This document shows, in pieces, positions 22,715 to 30,097 of a DNA stretch of 44,250 bases. The notes under the pieces were generated by a model that saw only the letters and a program-made list of their open reading frames with translations, searched no databases and was not told the DNA's origin. Position 1 is the first letter of the stretch, and every line of letters starts with the position of its first letter. This DNA is from Rikenellaceae bacterium (lineage in GTDB: Bacteria; Bacteroidota; Bacteroidia; Bacteroidales; UBA932): contig CAAGNP010000029.1 of NCBI GenBank assembly GCA_900771335.1, positions 1 through 44,250 on the forward strand, read 5' to 3'. The translations under genes were made by a program, and so were the position numbers.

Positions 22715-23722
22715 ATGGAGACCGTTAAAAGACTTTTTAAGAAATATGTGGTGGATGCCCTCAGCTTTATGGCTCTGGGACTCTTCTGTTCTTTGATTCT
22801 TGGGTTGATAGTGGGGCAGCTGGCGAAGATAGAGGCGCTGAGCATCCTCGGATTTATCGCAGAGGCTCTCTCTGCAGACTCTCCACTTGTGGGTGCCTGC
22901 ATTGGTCTTGCCATAGTTCTGGGGATGAAATATGCTCCGCTGGTTACCATATCTTCAGCCATAGTAGGTGCTTTAGGGTATAAGTTCGGAGGTCCTGTAG
23001 GTGCCTATTTTGCAGTCATTATAGGGTCCCGTGTCGGGGAGCTTGTTTCGAAGAAAACCCCTGTAGATATCATTGTGACACCGTTGGTTACCATCGTGGC
23101 CGGTGGTCTTGTCGCGAAGTATTGCTGTTCACCTATAAATGATTTTATGCTCTATCTCGGAGGGCTTGTAAACAGTGCCACAAATCTGAGTCCGTTCCTT
23201 ATGGGTATTGTGGTCTCTGTCATTGTGGGTTGTGCATTGACCCTTCCGATAAGCTCAGTAGCTCTATGCGTGATGCTGGGTATTGATGGACTTGCGGCGG
23301 GAGCTGCCACTGTCGGGTGTTGTGCACAAATGGTAGGATTTGCAGTGATCAGTTTTAAGGACAATGGGGTAGGAGGTCTCCTTTCCCAAGGTCTTGGCAC
23401 TTCGATGTTGCAGATCGGGAATATTGCCCGCAAGCCAGTGATTTGGCTCGCTCCAATACTCACTGCCGCTATCCTGGGACCTGTTTCCACAGTGGTGTTC
23501 GGGATGACCAATAGTGCCCTCGGTGCAGGTATGGGTACATCGGGACTTGTAGGCCCTATTGCTACCTATGCGAATATGAGTGCAGCAGGTGCTACTAATA
23601 TGCTTGGTATCAAAATTGTACTCCTCCATTTTATCGCACCGGCGGTGCTCTGCCTGCTAATTCATTTGGCAATGACCAGGTGGGGTTGGGTGAAAAATGG
23701 GGATATGAAGTTAAACCAATAA
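22715..23722 (+). CDS. EIIC-like membrane transporter (PTS_EIIC_2 type)
   Basis: A 335-residue, very hydrophobic protein with about nine or ten predicted TM helices and many Gly-rich segments, such as GPVGAYFAVIIGSRVGELVSK, LPISSVALCVMLGI and GAGMGTSGLVGPIATY. These match the stand-alone PTS_EIIC_2 family seen in Bacteroidetes and Firmicutes. No EIIA/EIIB domains or genes are nearby, so whether it is phosphotransferase-coupled is doubtful. The GTG six codons upstream gives a poorer N-terminus than ATG 22715 (METVKRLFKKYVVD). Substrate unknown. Confidence 0.82.
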   Translation: METVKRLFKKYVVDALSFMALGLFCSLILGLIVGQLAKIEALSILGFIAEALSADSPLVGACIGLAIVLGMKYAPLVTISSAIVGALGYKFGGPVGAYFAVIIGSRVGELVSKKTPVDIIVTPLVTIVAGGLVAKYCCSPINDFMLYLGGLVNSATNLSPFLMGIVVSVIVGCALTLPISSVALCVMLGIDGLAAGAATVGCCAQMVGFAVISFKDNGVGGLLSQGLGTSMLQIGNIARKPVIWLAPILTAAILGPVSTVVFGMTNSALGAGMGTSGLVGPIATYANMSAAGATNMLGIKIVLLHFIAPAVLCLLIHLAMTRWGWVKNGDMKLNQ

Positions 23723-23746
23723 GCTATTTTTAATCGGAAAATTTCG

Positions 23747-23754
23747 TATATTTG
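23747..23754 (+). promoter_or_regulatory. -7 box of the ferritin gene
   Basis: TATATTTG, an exact match, 38 bases before the ferritin ATG at 23793. It starts 24 bases after the preceding stop. No recognised iron- or redox-responsive operator. Confidence 0.6.
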
Positions 23755-23792
23755 TAATAGAAAAGAAAAACAAATCTTAAAAAGATAATAAT

Positions 23793-24311
23793 ATGATTAG
23801 CGAACAATTACACAAAGCAATTAACGACCAGATCAATGCAGAACTTTGGTCAGCATATTTGTACCTGTCAATGTCTATGGACGCTGAGGAGAAGAATTAT
23901 AAAGGTGTGGCTAACTGGTTCTATATCCAGTTCCAGGAGGAGCAGGCTCACGCACGTATCTTCATGAACTACCTTAACTCTGTAGAGGCTAAAGTGGAAC
24001 TGAAACCTATTGAGGGTGTTCAGACTACATGGGATTCTGTTCTTGATATGTTCAAATCTACACTTGAGCACGAGAAGAAAGTGTCAGCACTTATCCGTAA
24101 CCTTATGAAGATCGCCAAAGAGGATTGCGACTACGCAGCAGAGAGCAAACTCAATTGGTTCATCGAGGAGCAAGTGGAAGAGGAAGAGGCTGCAAGGGAT
24201 ATCATCTTCGCAGTAGAGTCAGTAGGCAACAGCAAAAATGATATGTACATCCTTGATAAGGAGTTGGCTGCGCGTGTATACAATGTACCTGCACCATTGG
24301 CTGGCAAATAG
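23793..24311 (+). CDS. ftnA: Non-heme ferritin
   Basis: A 172-residue four-helix-bundle ferritin that stores iron in a 24-subunit cage. The ferroxidase ligands sit as in E. coli FtnA: Glu17 (NAELWSAYLYLS), Glu50 and His53 (EEQAHARIF), with further glutamates at about 94 and 127-130 (HEKKV and FIEEQVEEEEAA). There is no heme-binding Met52 as in bacterioferritin. Strong codon bias points to high expression. The gene has its own promoter box and a strong terminator, so it is monocistronic. Confidence 0.96.
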   Translation: MISEQLHKAINDQINAELWSAYLYLSMSMDAEEKNYKGVANWFYIQFQEEQAHARIFMNYLNSVEAKVELKPIEGVQTTWDSVLDMFKSTLEHEKKVSALIRNLMKIAKEDCDYAAESKLNWFIEEQVEEEEAARDIIFAVESVGNSKNDMYILDKELAARVYNVPAPLAGK

Positions 24312-24336
24312 TACGCACACATATTCTTTGTTATAT

Positions 24337-24375
24337 GACGGACTGGAGAATTATCTTCCGGTCCGTCTTGTTTTA
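24337..24375 (+). terminator. Rho-independent terminator after ferritin
   Basis: GACGGACTGG pairs with CCGGTCCGTC (ten pairs, one G-U) around an 11-base loop, followed by TTGTTTT. It lies 25 bases after the ferritin stop codon. Confidence 0.88.
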
Positions 24376-24403
24376 TATCCCTCCAGGATAGGATATTGTT
24401 TGT

Positions 24404-24690
24404 ATGAAAGATAATTATTTTTACTCCATGCTGCCTGAGGGCGAGATGTCCCAGTTAAGTTATATCCCTACAGTTCCGGAGTTTGTAACCTGGATCTCTT
24501 CAAAATGGGGCGATAACCCCGCTCTGTCCGATACTGTTGTCACATATTCATATTCAGAAATGGGTGAACGCATTGCCCGAAGAAGGGCTATCTAGCAAAT
24601 CTTAATCTGAAAAAAGGTGATAAAGTGGCTATATGGGAGAGAAGCTCGATAGATGCAGTGGAGATGTTTCTTGCAGCTCTCTCAAGCGAT
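24404..24690 (+). pseudogene. Remnant of a long-chain acyl-CoA ligase (AMP-binding) gene, 5' end only
   Basis: From the ATG at 24404 the frame encodes an acyl-CoA synthetase N-terminus (PTVPEFVTWISSKWGDNPAL, then YSYSEMGERIARRRA) but stops at 24593-24595. Shifting by one base restores the expected continuation (YLANLNLKKGDKVAIWERSS, then DAVEMFLAALSSD) up to about 24690. So there is a single-base frameshift, and then the rest of the gene, some 450-500 codons in the usual family, is gone. What follows is the 3' part of an unrelated acetyltransferase gene. Confidence 0.8.
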
Positions 24691-24994
24691 CAAAAAGTGT
24701 GGAGGTAAGCTTTTCCCCTTTGGATTTGTACATGTTTTGAAGGCATTGAAAAAGAATGATACACTTGAAGCCCTTATAATAGGTGTTCTTCCTGAATATC
24801 AGGGTACAGGTGCGATAATGATGATCCTGAAATATATCCATGAGAACTGTATTGCTAATGGTATTACATCTCTGATTTTGAATCCTCAGCTGGAGGAGAA
24901 CTTTAAGGCTGTGTCGCTGTTTGACCATTACGACCTTGAGTTCTATATGAGAAGGAGAGGTTACAAGGGGACTTTATCCCAGTTTTTAGGATAA
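24685..24994 (+). pseudogene. Remnant of a GNAT-family N-acetyltransferase gene, 3' end only
   Basis: About 100 codons resemble the C-terminal part of a GNAT-like protein known from Bacteroidales: CGGKLFPFGFVHVLKALKK, NDTLEALIIGVLPEYQG, an acetyl-CoA-binding-type helix, ILNPQLEENFKAVSLFDHY and EFYMRRRGYKGTL. The N-terminal half is missing. An ATG at 24653 opens this frame but its first residues come from the acyl-CoA ligase remnant read out of frame. A deletion joining the two genes is the simplest explanation. The possibility that a short product is still made cannot be excluded. Confidence 0.75.
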
Positions 24995-25033
24995 ACCGGT
25001 AATAATTGCTATATTGTGGAAAATTTCTCCGAT

Positions 25034-25726
25034 ATGGCAATATTCAGTATAAAAGAATTAAAAGTAAAGCCTGTGGTATTTGTCACCACCGGGCTTTTCT
25101 TGTTTTTGGCAGCAGTATATTTTCTCCCTGTGCATATCCCAGGGAAGTTGGCATTTCCTGTTGGGGTCCTGTTTTTGGCATCTCTGTGGCTGACTCCATG
25201 GGAGATTACATTGGCCTTGCTGTTCTCGGCGATGGGGGATGTGGCTGGCTGCGCAGGGGAAATACTCTGGCAGATGGGTTTGTTTGCTATAGGACATCTC
25301 TTCTATATCCTCTTTTTTGTGAAGAGGTATTTTGCAAAGGTTGAGAGAAGGGATGGAAAGATAAGCAGGAGGGCTGTGGCCCATATAAGTGTATTTACCC
25401 TCTGTGTTTTGGCGGTATTGGCCGTAGCTTTTGCACTTGTGGTTCCATCTATGCCGGAAGGGGTGATGAGGATTGCCGGAGGGACTTATGCTGTCATAAT
25501 ATGTGCGATGTTCCTTATGGCCCTGCTCCAGAGGAGTTCTCTGTATGCTTTGGGTGCTGCCATGTTCGTTATTTCCGATCTTGTTCTGGCGTGGAATCTT
25601 TTTGTGGAGCCTATCGAAAGTGCCGGGGTAAAGATAATGGTGACTTACTACCTAGCACAGTGGCTTATCTTTGTCAGGGCCACACCATATGAAGTGGCAC
25701 ATCCGGTGAGGCTGCTGAGGTTTTAG
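25034..25726 (+). CDS. YhhN-family membrane protein (lysoplasmalogenase-like)
   Basis: A 230-residue protein with about eight TM helices. Recognisable YhhN features are LLFSAMGDVAGCAG, MGLFAIGHLFYILFF, a late GAAMFVISDLVLAWN helix and YYLAQWLI near the end. The conserved Asp residues (GD and SD) are the proposed catalytic residues in lysoplasmalogenases, which cleave the vinyl-ether bond of lysoplasmalogens. The true bacterial substrate is not established. A GTG at 25016 could add six residues; I prefer the ATG at 25034, directly before the first helix. Confidence 0.82.
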   Translation: MAIFSIKELKVKPVVFVTTGLFLFLAAVYFLPVHIPGKLAFPVGVLFLASLWLTPWEITLALLFSAMGDVAGCAGEILWQMGLFAIGHLFYILFFVKRYFAKVERRDGKISRRAVAHISVFTLCVLAVLAVAFALVVPSMPEGVMRIAGGTYAVIICAMFLMALLQRSSLYALGAAMFVISDLVLAWNLFVEPIESAGVKIMVTYYLAQWLIFVRATPYEVAHPVRLLRF

Positions 25727-25828
25727 TGGGGAGTGGCCTGAGCATTCCGGGATAAGAATCGGCTATGAAGGGACTGTGCGTGATGGGGTTTTGTAATAGT
25801 TTGTAAACCAATGTTTTAGTGTTTTAAG

Positions 25829-25868
25829 GTGCGCACAATCCAGGCTCTGAAACCCGGACTGTGCGCAT
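25829..25868. repeat. Hairpin with GCGCACA/TGTGCGC stem
   Basis: GTGCGCACA pairs with TGTGCGCAT (one G-U), an A/C mismatch, then TCC pairs with GGA, around a loop of about 13 bases. It lies 102 bases after the YhhN stop. No T-tract follows directly. Confidence 0.6.
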
Positions 25869-26036
25869 GGGTAGATTTTAATTAGCTGATAATCAGTGAG
25901 GTGTGATTTTGATTAGTGCTCAGTCTCTTTGGTATGGGGCCTCTGATAGTCCCAAAGTAATTGGGGCGGGGGATTACGTCGCTGGCGCTCCGTTTTCCCG
26001 GACCTCCGCGGGCCATCATCCTGAAATCAGCAAAAT

Positions 26037-26066
26037 GCGGTCAGACTGCGTCTGATCCGCTTTTTT
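26037..26066 (+). terminator. Terminator-like hairpin, plus strand
   Basis: GCGG-TCAGA pairs with TCTGA-T-CCGC (nine pairs with one bulged T) around CTGCG, followed by six T. There is no plus-strand gene within 300 bases upstream, so it may be a relic or stop read-through from YhhN. Confidence 0.55.
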
Positions 26067-26076
26067 GTATTTCGTC

Positions 26077-26107
26077 ACTGCTTTTGGAAGCAAGCTTCCA
26101 ACGCAGT
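26077..26107. repeat. Cruciform-like palindrome
   Basis: TTGGAAGC and GCTTCCAA are separated by two bases (26084-26101). Outside them ACTGC (26077-26081) and GCAGT (26103-26107) also pair. Confidence 0.6.
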
Positions 26108-26116
26108 TCCTTATAC

Positions 26117-26149
26117 AAAAAAAATGCATCGCTTTTGGCGATGCATTTT
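26117..26149 (-). terminator. Rho-independent terminator of tRNA-Arg
   Basis: On the minus strand, AAAATGCATCGC pairs perfectly with GCGATGCATTTT around a five-base loop and is followed by four more T (eight in a row in all). It starts 14 bases past the tRNA-Arg 3' end. Confidence 0.9.
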
Positions 26150-26162
26150 GCTGATTTTCAGG

Positions 26163-26236
26163 TGATTCGGTTGGGATTCGAACCCAAGACCCACAGCTTA
26201 GAAGGCTGTTGCTCTATCCAACTGAGCTACCGAACC
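26163..26236 (-). tRNA. tRNA-Arg (anticodon TCT)
   Basis: The minus strand folds as a full cloverleaf: acceptor GGTTCGG with CCGAATC (one G-U), D-arm with AGCTCAGTTGGATAGAGC, anticodon loop CTTCTAA between ACAGC and GCTGT (anticodon TCT, reads AGA/AGG), and T-arm GGGTTCGAATCCC. The discriminator base is A and the CCA end is not encoded. A promoter lies upstream and a strong terminator downstream. Confidence 0.97.
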
Positions 26237-26274
26237 AATCCACTATGTTCTTCGGATATCTCCGAAAGAGGATG

Positions 26275-26304
26275 CAAATATAGGTATTTTTTATGATTTG
26301 CCAA
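26275..26304 (-). promoter_or_regulatory. Promoter of tRNA-Arg
   Basis: On the minus strand TTG (in CCAA at 26301-26304) is followed after 19 bases by TATATTTG (26275-26282), an excellent Bacteroidetes promoter. The tRNA begins 38 bases further. Confidence 0.75.
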
Positions 26305-26457
26305 TTTTTATCTGCTTTTTTTGGTGAATATTTGACGTTGGTGCATCTGAATGTGGATAAATATCTTGTGGATTGGCATTTCATCCCGAAGAGCGATGTT
26401 GATTAGATGTATATAAAGAGTAGATAAACTGTATAATAACTGTTGATTGGGTGTGTA

Positions 26458-26489
26458 TTTGATTTTTTTTGGTGTAATGTTTATATTTG
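26458..26489 (+). promoter_or_regulatory. Promoter of the barrel protein / S41 lipoprotein operon
   Basis: TTTG (26458-26461), a 20-base spacer, then TATATTTG (26482-26489): both elements match the Bacteroidetes consensus exactly. The leader before the ATG at 26523 is about 28 bases. The rest of the spacer between tRNA-Arg and this promoter shows nothing recognisable. Confidence 0.8.
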
Positions 26490-26522
26490 CAGCTTGTTTT
26501 AATTTAAATATAAAATCAAATA

Positions 26523-27413
26523 ATGAAAAAACTATTATTGTCTTTATCTCTGATAGTAGCCATTATTTCCCCTACAATTGGCTACGCGCAGAATGATGAG
26601 AAAGTAGTGTCTGTCACTATTTCTTCTTATTCAGGTTCTGCACAAATTTTGGATGAATATCTTCTCAATCAGCAATACACAGGTTCTATTCATGGATTCC
26701 AAGTTGAGTTCGGAGCTATGTATAAGAAAAACAAGAATTTGTCATGGGATCTTTATGGTAGGACATATAAAGCAGATAAAGCTGATTCTGAGCTTCTTTC
26801 AAATGTTGGTTTGTGGAATCCTGCCAGAACATCAGGCGTTACTTTAGATGCTTTCAGTGCAGGTTATGGTACATATTATAACTGGACAATCGGCAAAAAA
26901 CTCCAACTTAAGGCAGGTGGCTTGTTTGATCTATATGCAGGTCTGAAGACAGGGTATCCAAATAGTGTCAACAATGCTGCAAACTTTGAAGGACAGGCTG
27001 TGGTTAAAGCCTCTGGCGGTATTAAGTATGGTTGGGATTTTAAAAAATGGGGATTGGATATTTATGCTAACATGTCGCTCCCTGTGTTTGGCATTTTTAT
27101 AGCAGACCATAAGTCTGAGGCAGCTATGGTAGGTCTTGTGTTTAAAATGATGAGCGGAGAAGGTGCTTTTATAAACAAAGAGTTTAATCATACCTTCTTC
27201 GGATTCTATCACAATTATCAGGCTATAGATTTTGATATGGGTATTGATTTTGTATTCAAGCCATTCTCTTTCGGTTTCTCTTTTATCCAAAACAACAAAT
27301 GGTGGAACGCCAATGATGTCCAGAATTTCCGTAAATACGGTATGTTGAGCTTTAATTTTGGGATTGATCTAGTATCTCGCAGTAAATTCAAATCTTCTAA
27401 CAAATACTTCTAA
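26523..27413 (+). CDS. Exported protein of probable outer-membrane beta-barrel type
   Basis: A 296-residue protein with a clear signal peptide (residues 1-22, ending IGYAQ). After that it alternates short polar and aromatic stretches (GFQVEFGAMY, LSWDLYGRTY, LQLKAGGLFDLYAGL, KYGWDFKKWGLDIYAN, FSFGFSFIQ, MLSFNFGID), as expected for beta-strands of an outer-membrane barrel, and it ends in an aromatic residue (F). It recalls DUF3316-like Bacteroides proteins, but that identification is uncertain. It heads a two-gene unit with the S41 lipoprotein 12 bases downstream. Both genes are more AT-rich in codon choice than most neighbours. Confidence 0.65.
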   Translation: MKKLLLSLSLIVAIISPTIGYAQNDEKVVSVTISSYSGSAQILDEYLLNQQYTGSIHGFQVEFGAMYKKNKNLSWDLYGRTYKADKADSELLSNVGLWNPARTSGVTLDAFSAGYGTYYNWTIGKKLQLKAGGLFDLYAGLKTGYPNSVNNAANFEGQAVVKASGGIKYGWDFKKWGLDIYANMSLPVFGIFIADHKSEAAMVGLVFKMMSGEGAFINKEFNHTFFGFYHNYQAIDFDMGIDFVFKPFSFGFSFIQNNKWWNANDVQNFRKYGMLSFNFGIDLVSRSKFKSSNKYF

Positions 27414-27425
27414 TATATCAGAATT

Positions 27426-28481
27426 ATGAGACGCATTATTTATATTATATCTTTGATTTCACTCCTCGTTGTCACATCATGTGTCAAATCGGAGTATGTT
27501 ACAGAAGTTAATACCGACTACAAAGTCAACTATGAGGCTATGTGGAAGATTGTTAATGAGAACTACTGTTACTTTGGTGATAACTATGGATTTACAAAAA
27601 ATGTGAATTGGCAAGATGTCTACAATGAGATGATTCCAAAAGTAGAGCAAGCCAAAGATGATGTTGAGTTTTTTGAAATAATAGGGCAGTCCCTTGACCG
27701 TTTGAAAGATGGACATGTGTGGCTGACATCCCCTTTCAATCACCATAGTTGTCTGACTTTCTATTACGATGAGAATAATGTACGTTATCCTGAGAACTAT
27801 TACAGAGGTTTGAATACCAAATATCTTACTTATGTATTCCGTACACAAAACAAAATCATTTATGGTAAAATAGAGAGAAACGGCAAAAAGTTCGCTTATA
27901 TTTTCTTCGATGACTTCACCACTGAACTATCAGAAGGTAATTTGTCGTTGATAAAGCCAATTGTTGAAGAGTGTGATGGTATTATTTTCGATATCAGAAC
28001 CAATCCTGGAGGATCTCCACAATCTGCATTGACTATGGCTTCATATTTCTTTAATGAGAAGACTTTGGTAGGATACAATGTAAGTAAGACTGGTAAAGGT
28101 TACAATGATGTATCTGCTGAACCTATTCCATTCTATGCTGTTCCATCCAAAAATGTGGACTGGTCATCAAAGGAGACTGTACTTCTTATTAATAGAGATG
28201 TTTACTCTTCCGGTAACCTGTTTGCAAGCATTATGAGATATGCCCCTAATGTCACCCTTGTAGGTGGTATTACCGGTGGTGGCGGTGGTTCGCCATGGAC
28301 TTTCTATCTCCCTAACGGATGGCTTCTTGTGGCAAGTAGCGGCAGTATGATTCTTGATGTAAATAAAGTTCATATCGAACCAGGTGTAGAACCTGATGTA
28401 GAGGTGACTTTGACTAAAGAAGATGCCGCCAAAGGTGTAGATACAATTATCGAGAAAGCTATTGAGATTCTGTCAAAATAG
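27426..28481 (+). CDS. S41-family (C-terminal processing type) peptidase lipoprotein
   Basis: A 351-residue lipoprotein: signal peptide with lipobox LLVVTSC and Cys19. An N-terminal helical region (NYEAMWKIVNENYCYF, DVEFFEIIGQSLDRLKDGHVW) is typical of S41 proteins. The core has FDIRTNPGGSPQSA, then VLLINRDVYSSGNLFASIM with the expected nucleophile serine, and ends with the family EPGVEPDVEV segment. No PDZ domain is obvious between the parts. Anchored in the periplasm or outer membrane, it would cleave proteins, perhaps acting with the barrel protein encoded just upstream. The Lys of the Ser-Lys dyad is not clear by eye, so activity is not certain. Confidence 0.82.
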   Translation: MRRIIYIISLISLLVVTSCVKSEYVTEVNTDYKVNYEAMWKIVNENYCYFGDNYGFTKNVNWQDVYNEMIPKVEQAKDDVEFFEIIGQSLDRLKDGHVWLTSPFNHHSCLTFYYDENNVRYPENYYRGLNTKYLTYVFRTQNKIIYGKIERNGKKFAYIFFDDFTTELSEGNLSLIKPIVEECDGIIFDIRTNPGGSPQSALTMASYFFNEKTLVGYNVSKTGKGYNDVSAEPIPFYAVPSKNVDWSSKETVLLINRDVYSSGNLFASIMRYAPNVTLVGGITGGGGGSPWTFYLPNGWLLVASSGSMILDVNKVHIEPGVEPDVEVTLTKEDAAKGVDTIIEKAIEILSK

Positions 28482-28503
28482 CAGTTACACAGAGAATATA
28501 AAG

Positions 28504-28538
28504 ATGGGGATGACCGAATCAAGTCATCCCCATTTTTT
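28504..28538 (+). terminator. Rho-independent terminator after the S41 gene
   Basis: ATGGGGATGAC and GTCATCCCCAT form a perfect 11-base-pair stem with an eight-base loop, followed by six T. It starts 23 bases after the stop codon. A smaller ACCACC/GGTGGT hairpin follows at 28541-28561, at the end of the convergent DUF368 gene. Confidence 0.92.
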
Positions 28539-28560
28539 CTACCACCTCCTAAAGTGGTGG

Positions 28561-29529
28561 TTATGCCTCTCTCTTTCTGGCTATAGCTTTACCCGCAAGT
28601 TCGATACCTAAGATAAGTGCGAAGCCAATAACGGCAAATATTACGGCTCCTGTATAATGCATATTGATCTGATCCATATACCCTGGAAGTGTGCCAACAA
28701 TCACATCTTCGGGAAGATCCATAAGCTCCGGGAATTGTGATATGGCGATAGTCTCCATATTTGACCACGGCCACACTTTTACAAGAGATCCGGTGATGAA
28801 ACCTACCATTACAAGGATGGTCTGGCGTTTGTATTTGGCCAGTAGCCAGTGTAGGAATTTGGAGAATGATAGCAAGCCTACCACGCATCCGATACCGAAT
28901 ACAGCTATTATGATGATATTCTCTGTAATATTGACACCAGATGTCAAGTCGGATATTACCCCCATTATGTATTTGTATTTCCCTAAAATCAATAGGATGA
29001 AGCTACCTGATATGCCTGGAAGTATCATGGCGCAAATGGCAATAGCTCCGGTGATGAATATGAACCAGAGAGCTTCAGGTGTGGAAGTGGGGGAGAGTGT
29101 GCATATGACTACACCAAGCAATATTCCGGCAAGGTAGAGCAGATAGTCTTTGGCTCTCCATTTCTCAACCCCTTTGCCAATAAAGATCACGGAGGCAATT
29201 ATTAGACCGAAGAAGAATGCCCAAGTCTCGATAGGGTGCCAGGACAGAAGATATTGCATTAGTTTGGCCAACGACACCACACTTATCAGGATACCGGTAA
29301 AAAGGCTTACCAGAAAAGTGCCGTTAATATGGTTCCAAAGTTCTTTGAACTTCCCTTTGAAGAGCATTTTGACTGCAGAAGAGTCGATGTTGTTGAGAGA
29401 ACCTACAAACTGGTCGTAAATCCCTGTGATGAAAGCTATGGTGCCGCCTGATACGCCCGGAATGACATCGGCAGCACCCATACAGGCGCCTTTGACGGTT
29501 ATACCAAGATATTTGGAAATTTTGCCCAT
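28561..29529 (-). CDS. DUF368 membrane protein (PopT-type polyprenyl-phosphate transporter)
   Basis: A 322-residue protein with eight or more TM helices. The family signature is at the N-terminus (GACMGAADVIPGVSGGTIAF) and repeats in the second half (ICAMILPGISGSFILLILG), reflecting its inverted internal repeat. DUF368 proteins were shown to be one of two broad families, with DedA, that return undecaprenyl phosphate across the inner membrane for reuse in wall and polysaccharide synthesis. It follows the gene at 29531 by a single base, the third gene of a three-gene unit headed by a K+/H+ antiporter. Many such transporters depend on ion gradients, which may explain the grouping. Confidence 0.9.
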   Translation of the reverse strand: MGKISKYLGITVKGACMGAADVIPGVSGGTIAFITGIYDQFVGSLNNIDSSAVKMLFKGKFKELWNHINGTFLVSLFTGILISVVSLAKLMQYLLSWHPIETWAFFFGLIIASVIFIGKGVEKWRAKDYLLYLAGILLGVVICTLSPTSTPEALWFIFITGAIAICAMILPGISGSFILLILGKYKYIMGVISDLTSGVNITENIIIIAVFGIGCVVGLLSFSKFLHWLLAKYKRQTILVMVGFITGSLVKVWPWSNMETIAISQFPELMDLPEDVIVGTLPGYMDQINMHYTGAVIFAVIGFALILGIELAGKAIARKREA

Positions 29530-29530
29530 T

Positions 29531-30085
29531 TTATTTCGATTTTATTATTGTTAGATATTGGATTGCGTGTTTGACATATTCTGTGATGGAGGTTTTGGTA
29601 TCAGACTCTTCATCTTTGTCTGTGATGCAGATGTCATACAGGTATTCCCTTTCAGGACAAAATCCTACCACCATATTGGATGCGCACCTTTTAAGTGAGT
29701 ACTCTATGGTAAATAATGGGTCAAGTGAAAGGTCAAAAAGGATATCATACTCCCCTTTGTAGAATGCTTCAGCCTGTTCTATTTGAGGAATGGAGAGCCA
29801 GTTTGTCTCTTTTTTGAGGATCTGCACTATATAGGGGTCGTGGTCAAGTTTTGAGTTGGTACTCTCATCCTTGGTAAAGGAGATACCCAGTCCGCGGTAT
29901 GAGATGTTTTCCGCTTTGAGTCCTCCCTTCAGGATCTCGATAGCCTGTGCAATATCCATCTCCTGGGAATTGAATACGAATGCTATACTTTTGGCATCCC
30001 CCAATGATGTGTATATCCTCCTGTTCAGATTCGGAAGTTTTTTCAACGTCCTGTATCGGAATGCTTTTACTATAAAATTTTCCAT
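29531..30085 (-). CDS. Conserved hypothetical protein (DUF6913-like)
   Basis: A 184-residue soluble protein without signal peptide or TM helix. The sequence begins with a basic stretch (KAFRYRTLKKLPNLNRRI), then IAFVFNSQEMDIAQAIEIL, a central AEAFYKGEYDILFDLSLDP segment and FTIEYSLKRCASNMVVGFC. It resembles a Bacteroidetes-restricted family (DUF6913), though I cannot verify that. No catalytic motif is recognised. It lies between the antiporter gene (12-base gap) and DUF368 (1-base gap), so it is almost certainly co-transcribed with both. Confidence 0.7.
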   Translation of the reverse strand: MENFIVKAFRYRTLKKLPNLNRRIYTSLGDAKSIAFVFNSQEMDIAQAIEILKGGLKAENISYRGLGISFTKDESTNSKLDHDPYIVQILKKETNWLSIPQIEQAEAFYKGEYDILFDLSLDPLFTIEYSLKRCASNMVVGFCPEREYLYDICITDKDEESDTKTSITEYVKHAIQYLTIIKSK

Positions 30086-30097
30086 ACAAATCGGGGT

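Larger units (their letters stand above)
25727..26162. other. Long non-coding region, hairpin cluster beside tRNA-Arg
   Basis: No gene was found in these 436 bases. The region holds at least four strong inverted repeats, listed separately. The outermost is CCTGAAATCAGCAAAATGC at 26020-26038, matched (with one extra A) by its reverse complement at 26143-26162. Together they could fold about 140 bases, lying immediately 3' of the tRNA. The 25975-26015 part is GC-rich compared with the rest. Confidence 0.55.

Noticed and set aside
25727..26162. Integrated mobile element at tRNA-Arg
   Set aside because: No integrase, transposase or duplicated tRNA 3' end is present in the window; only hairpins are seen, so it is kept as a question rather than a call.
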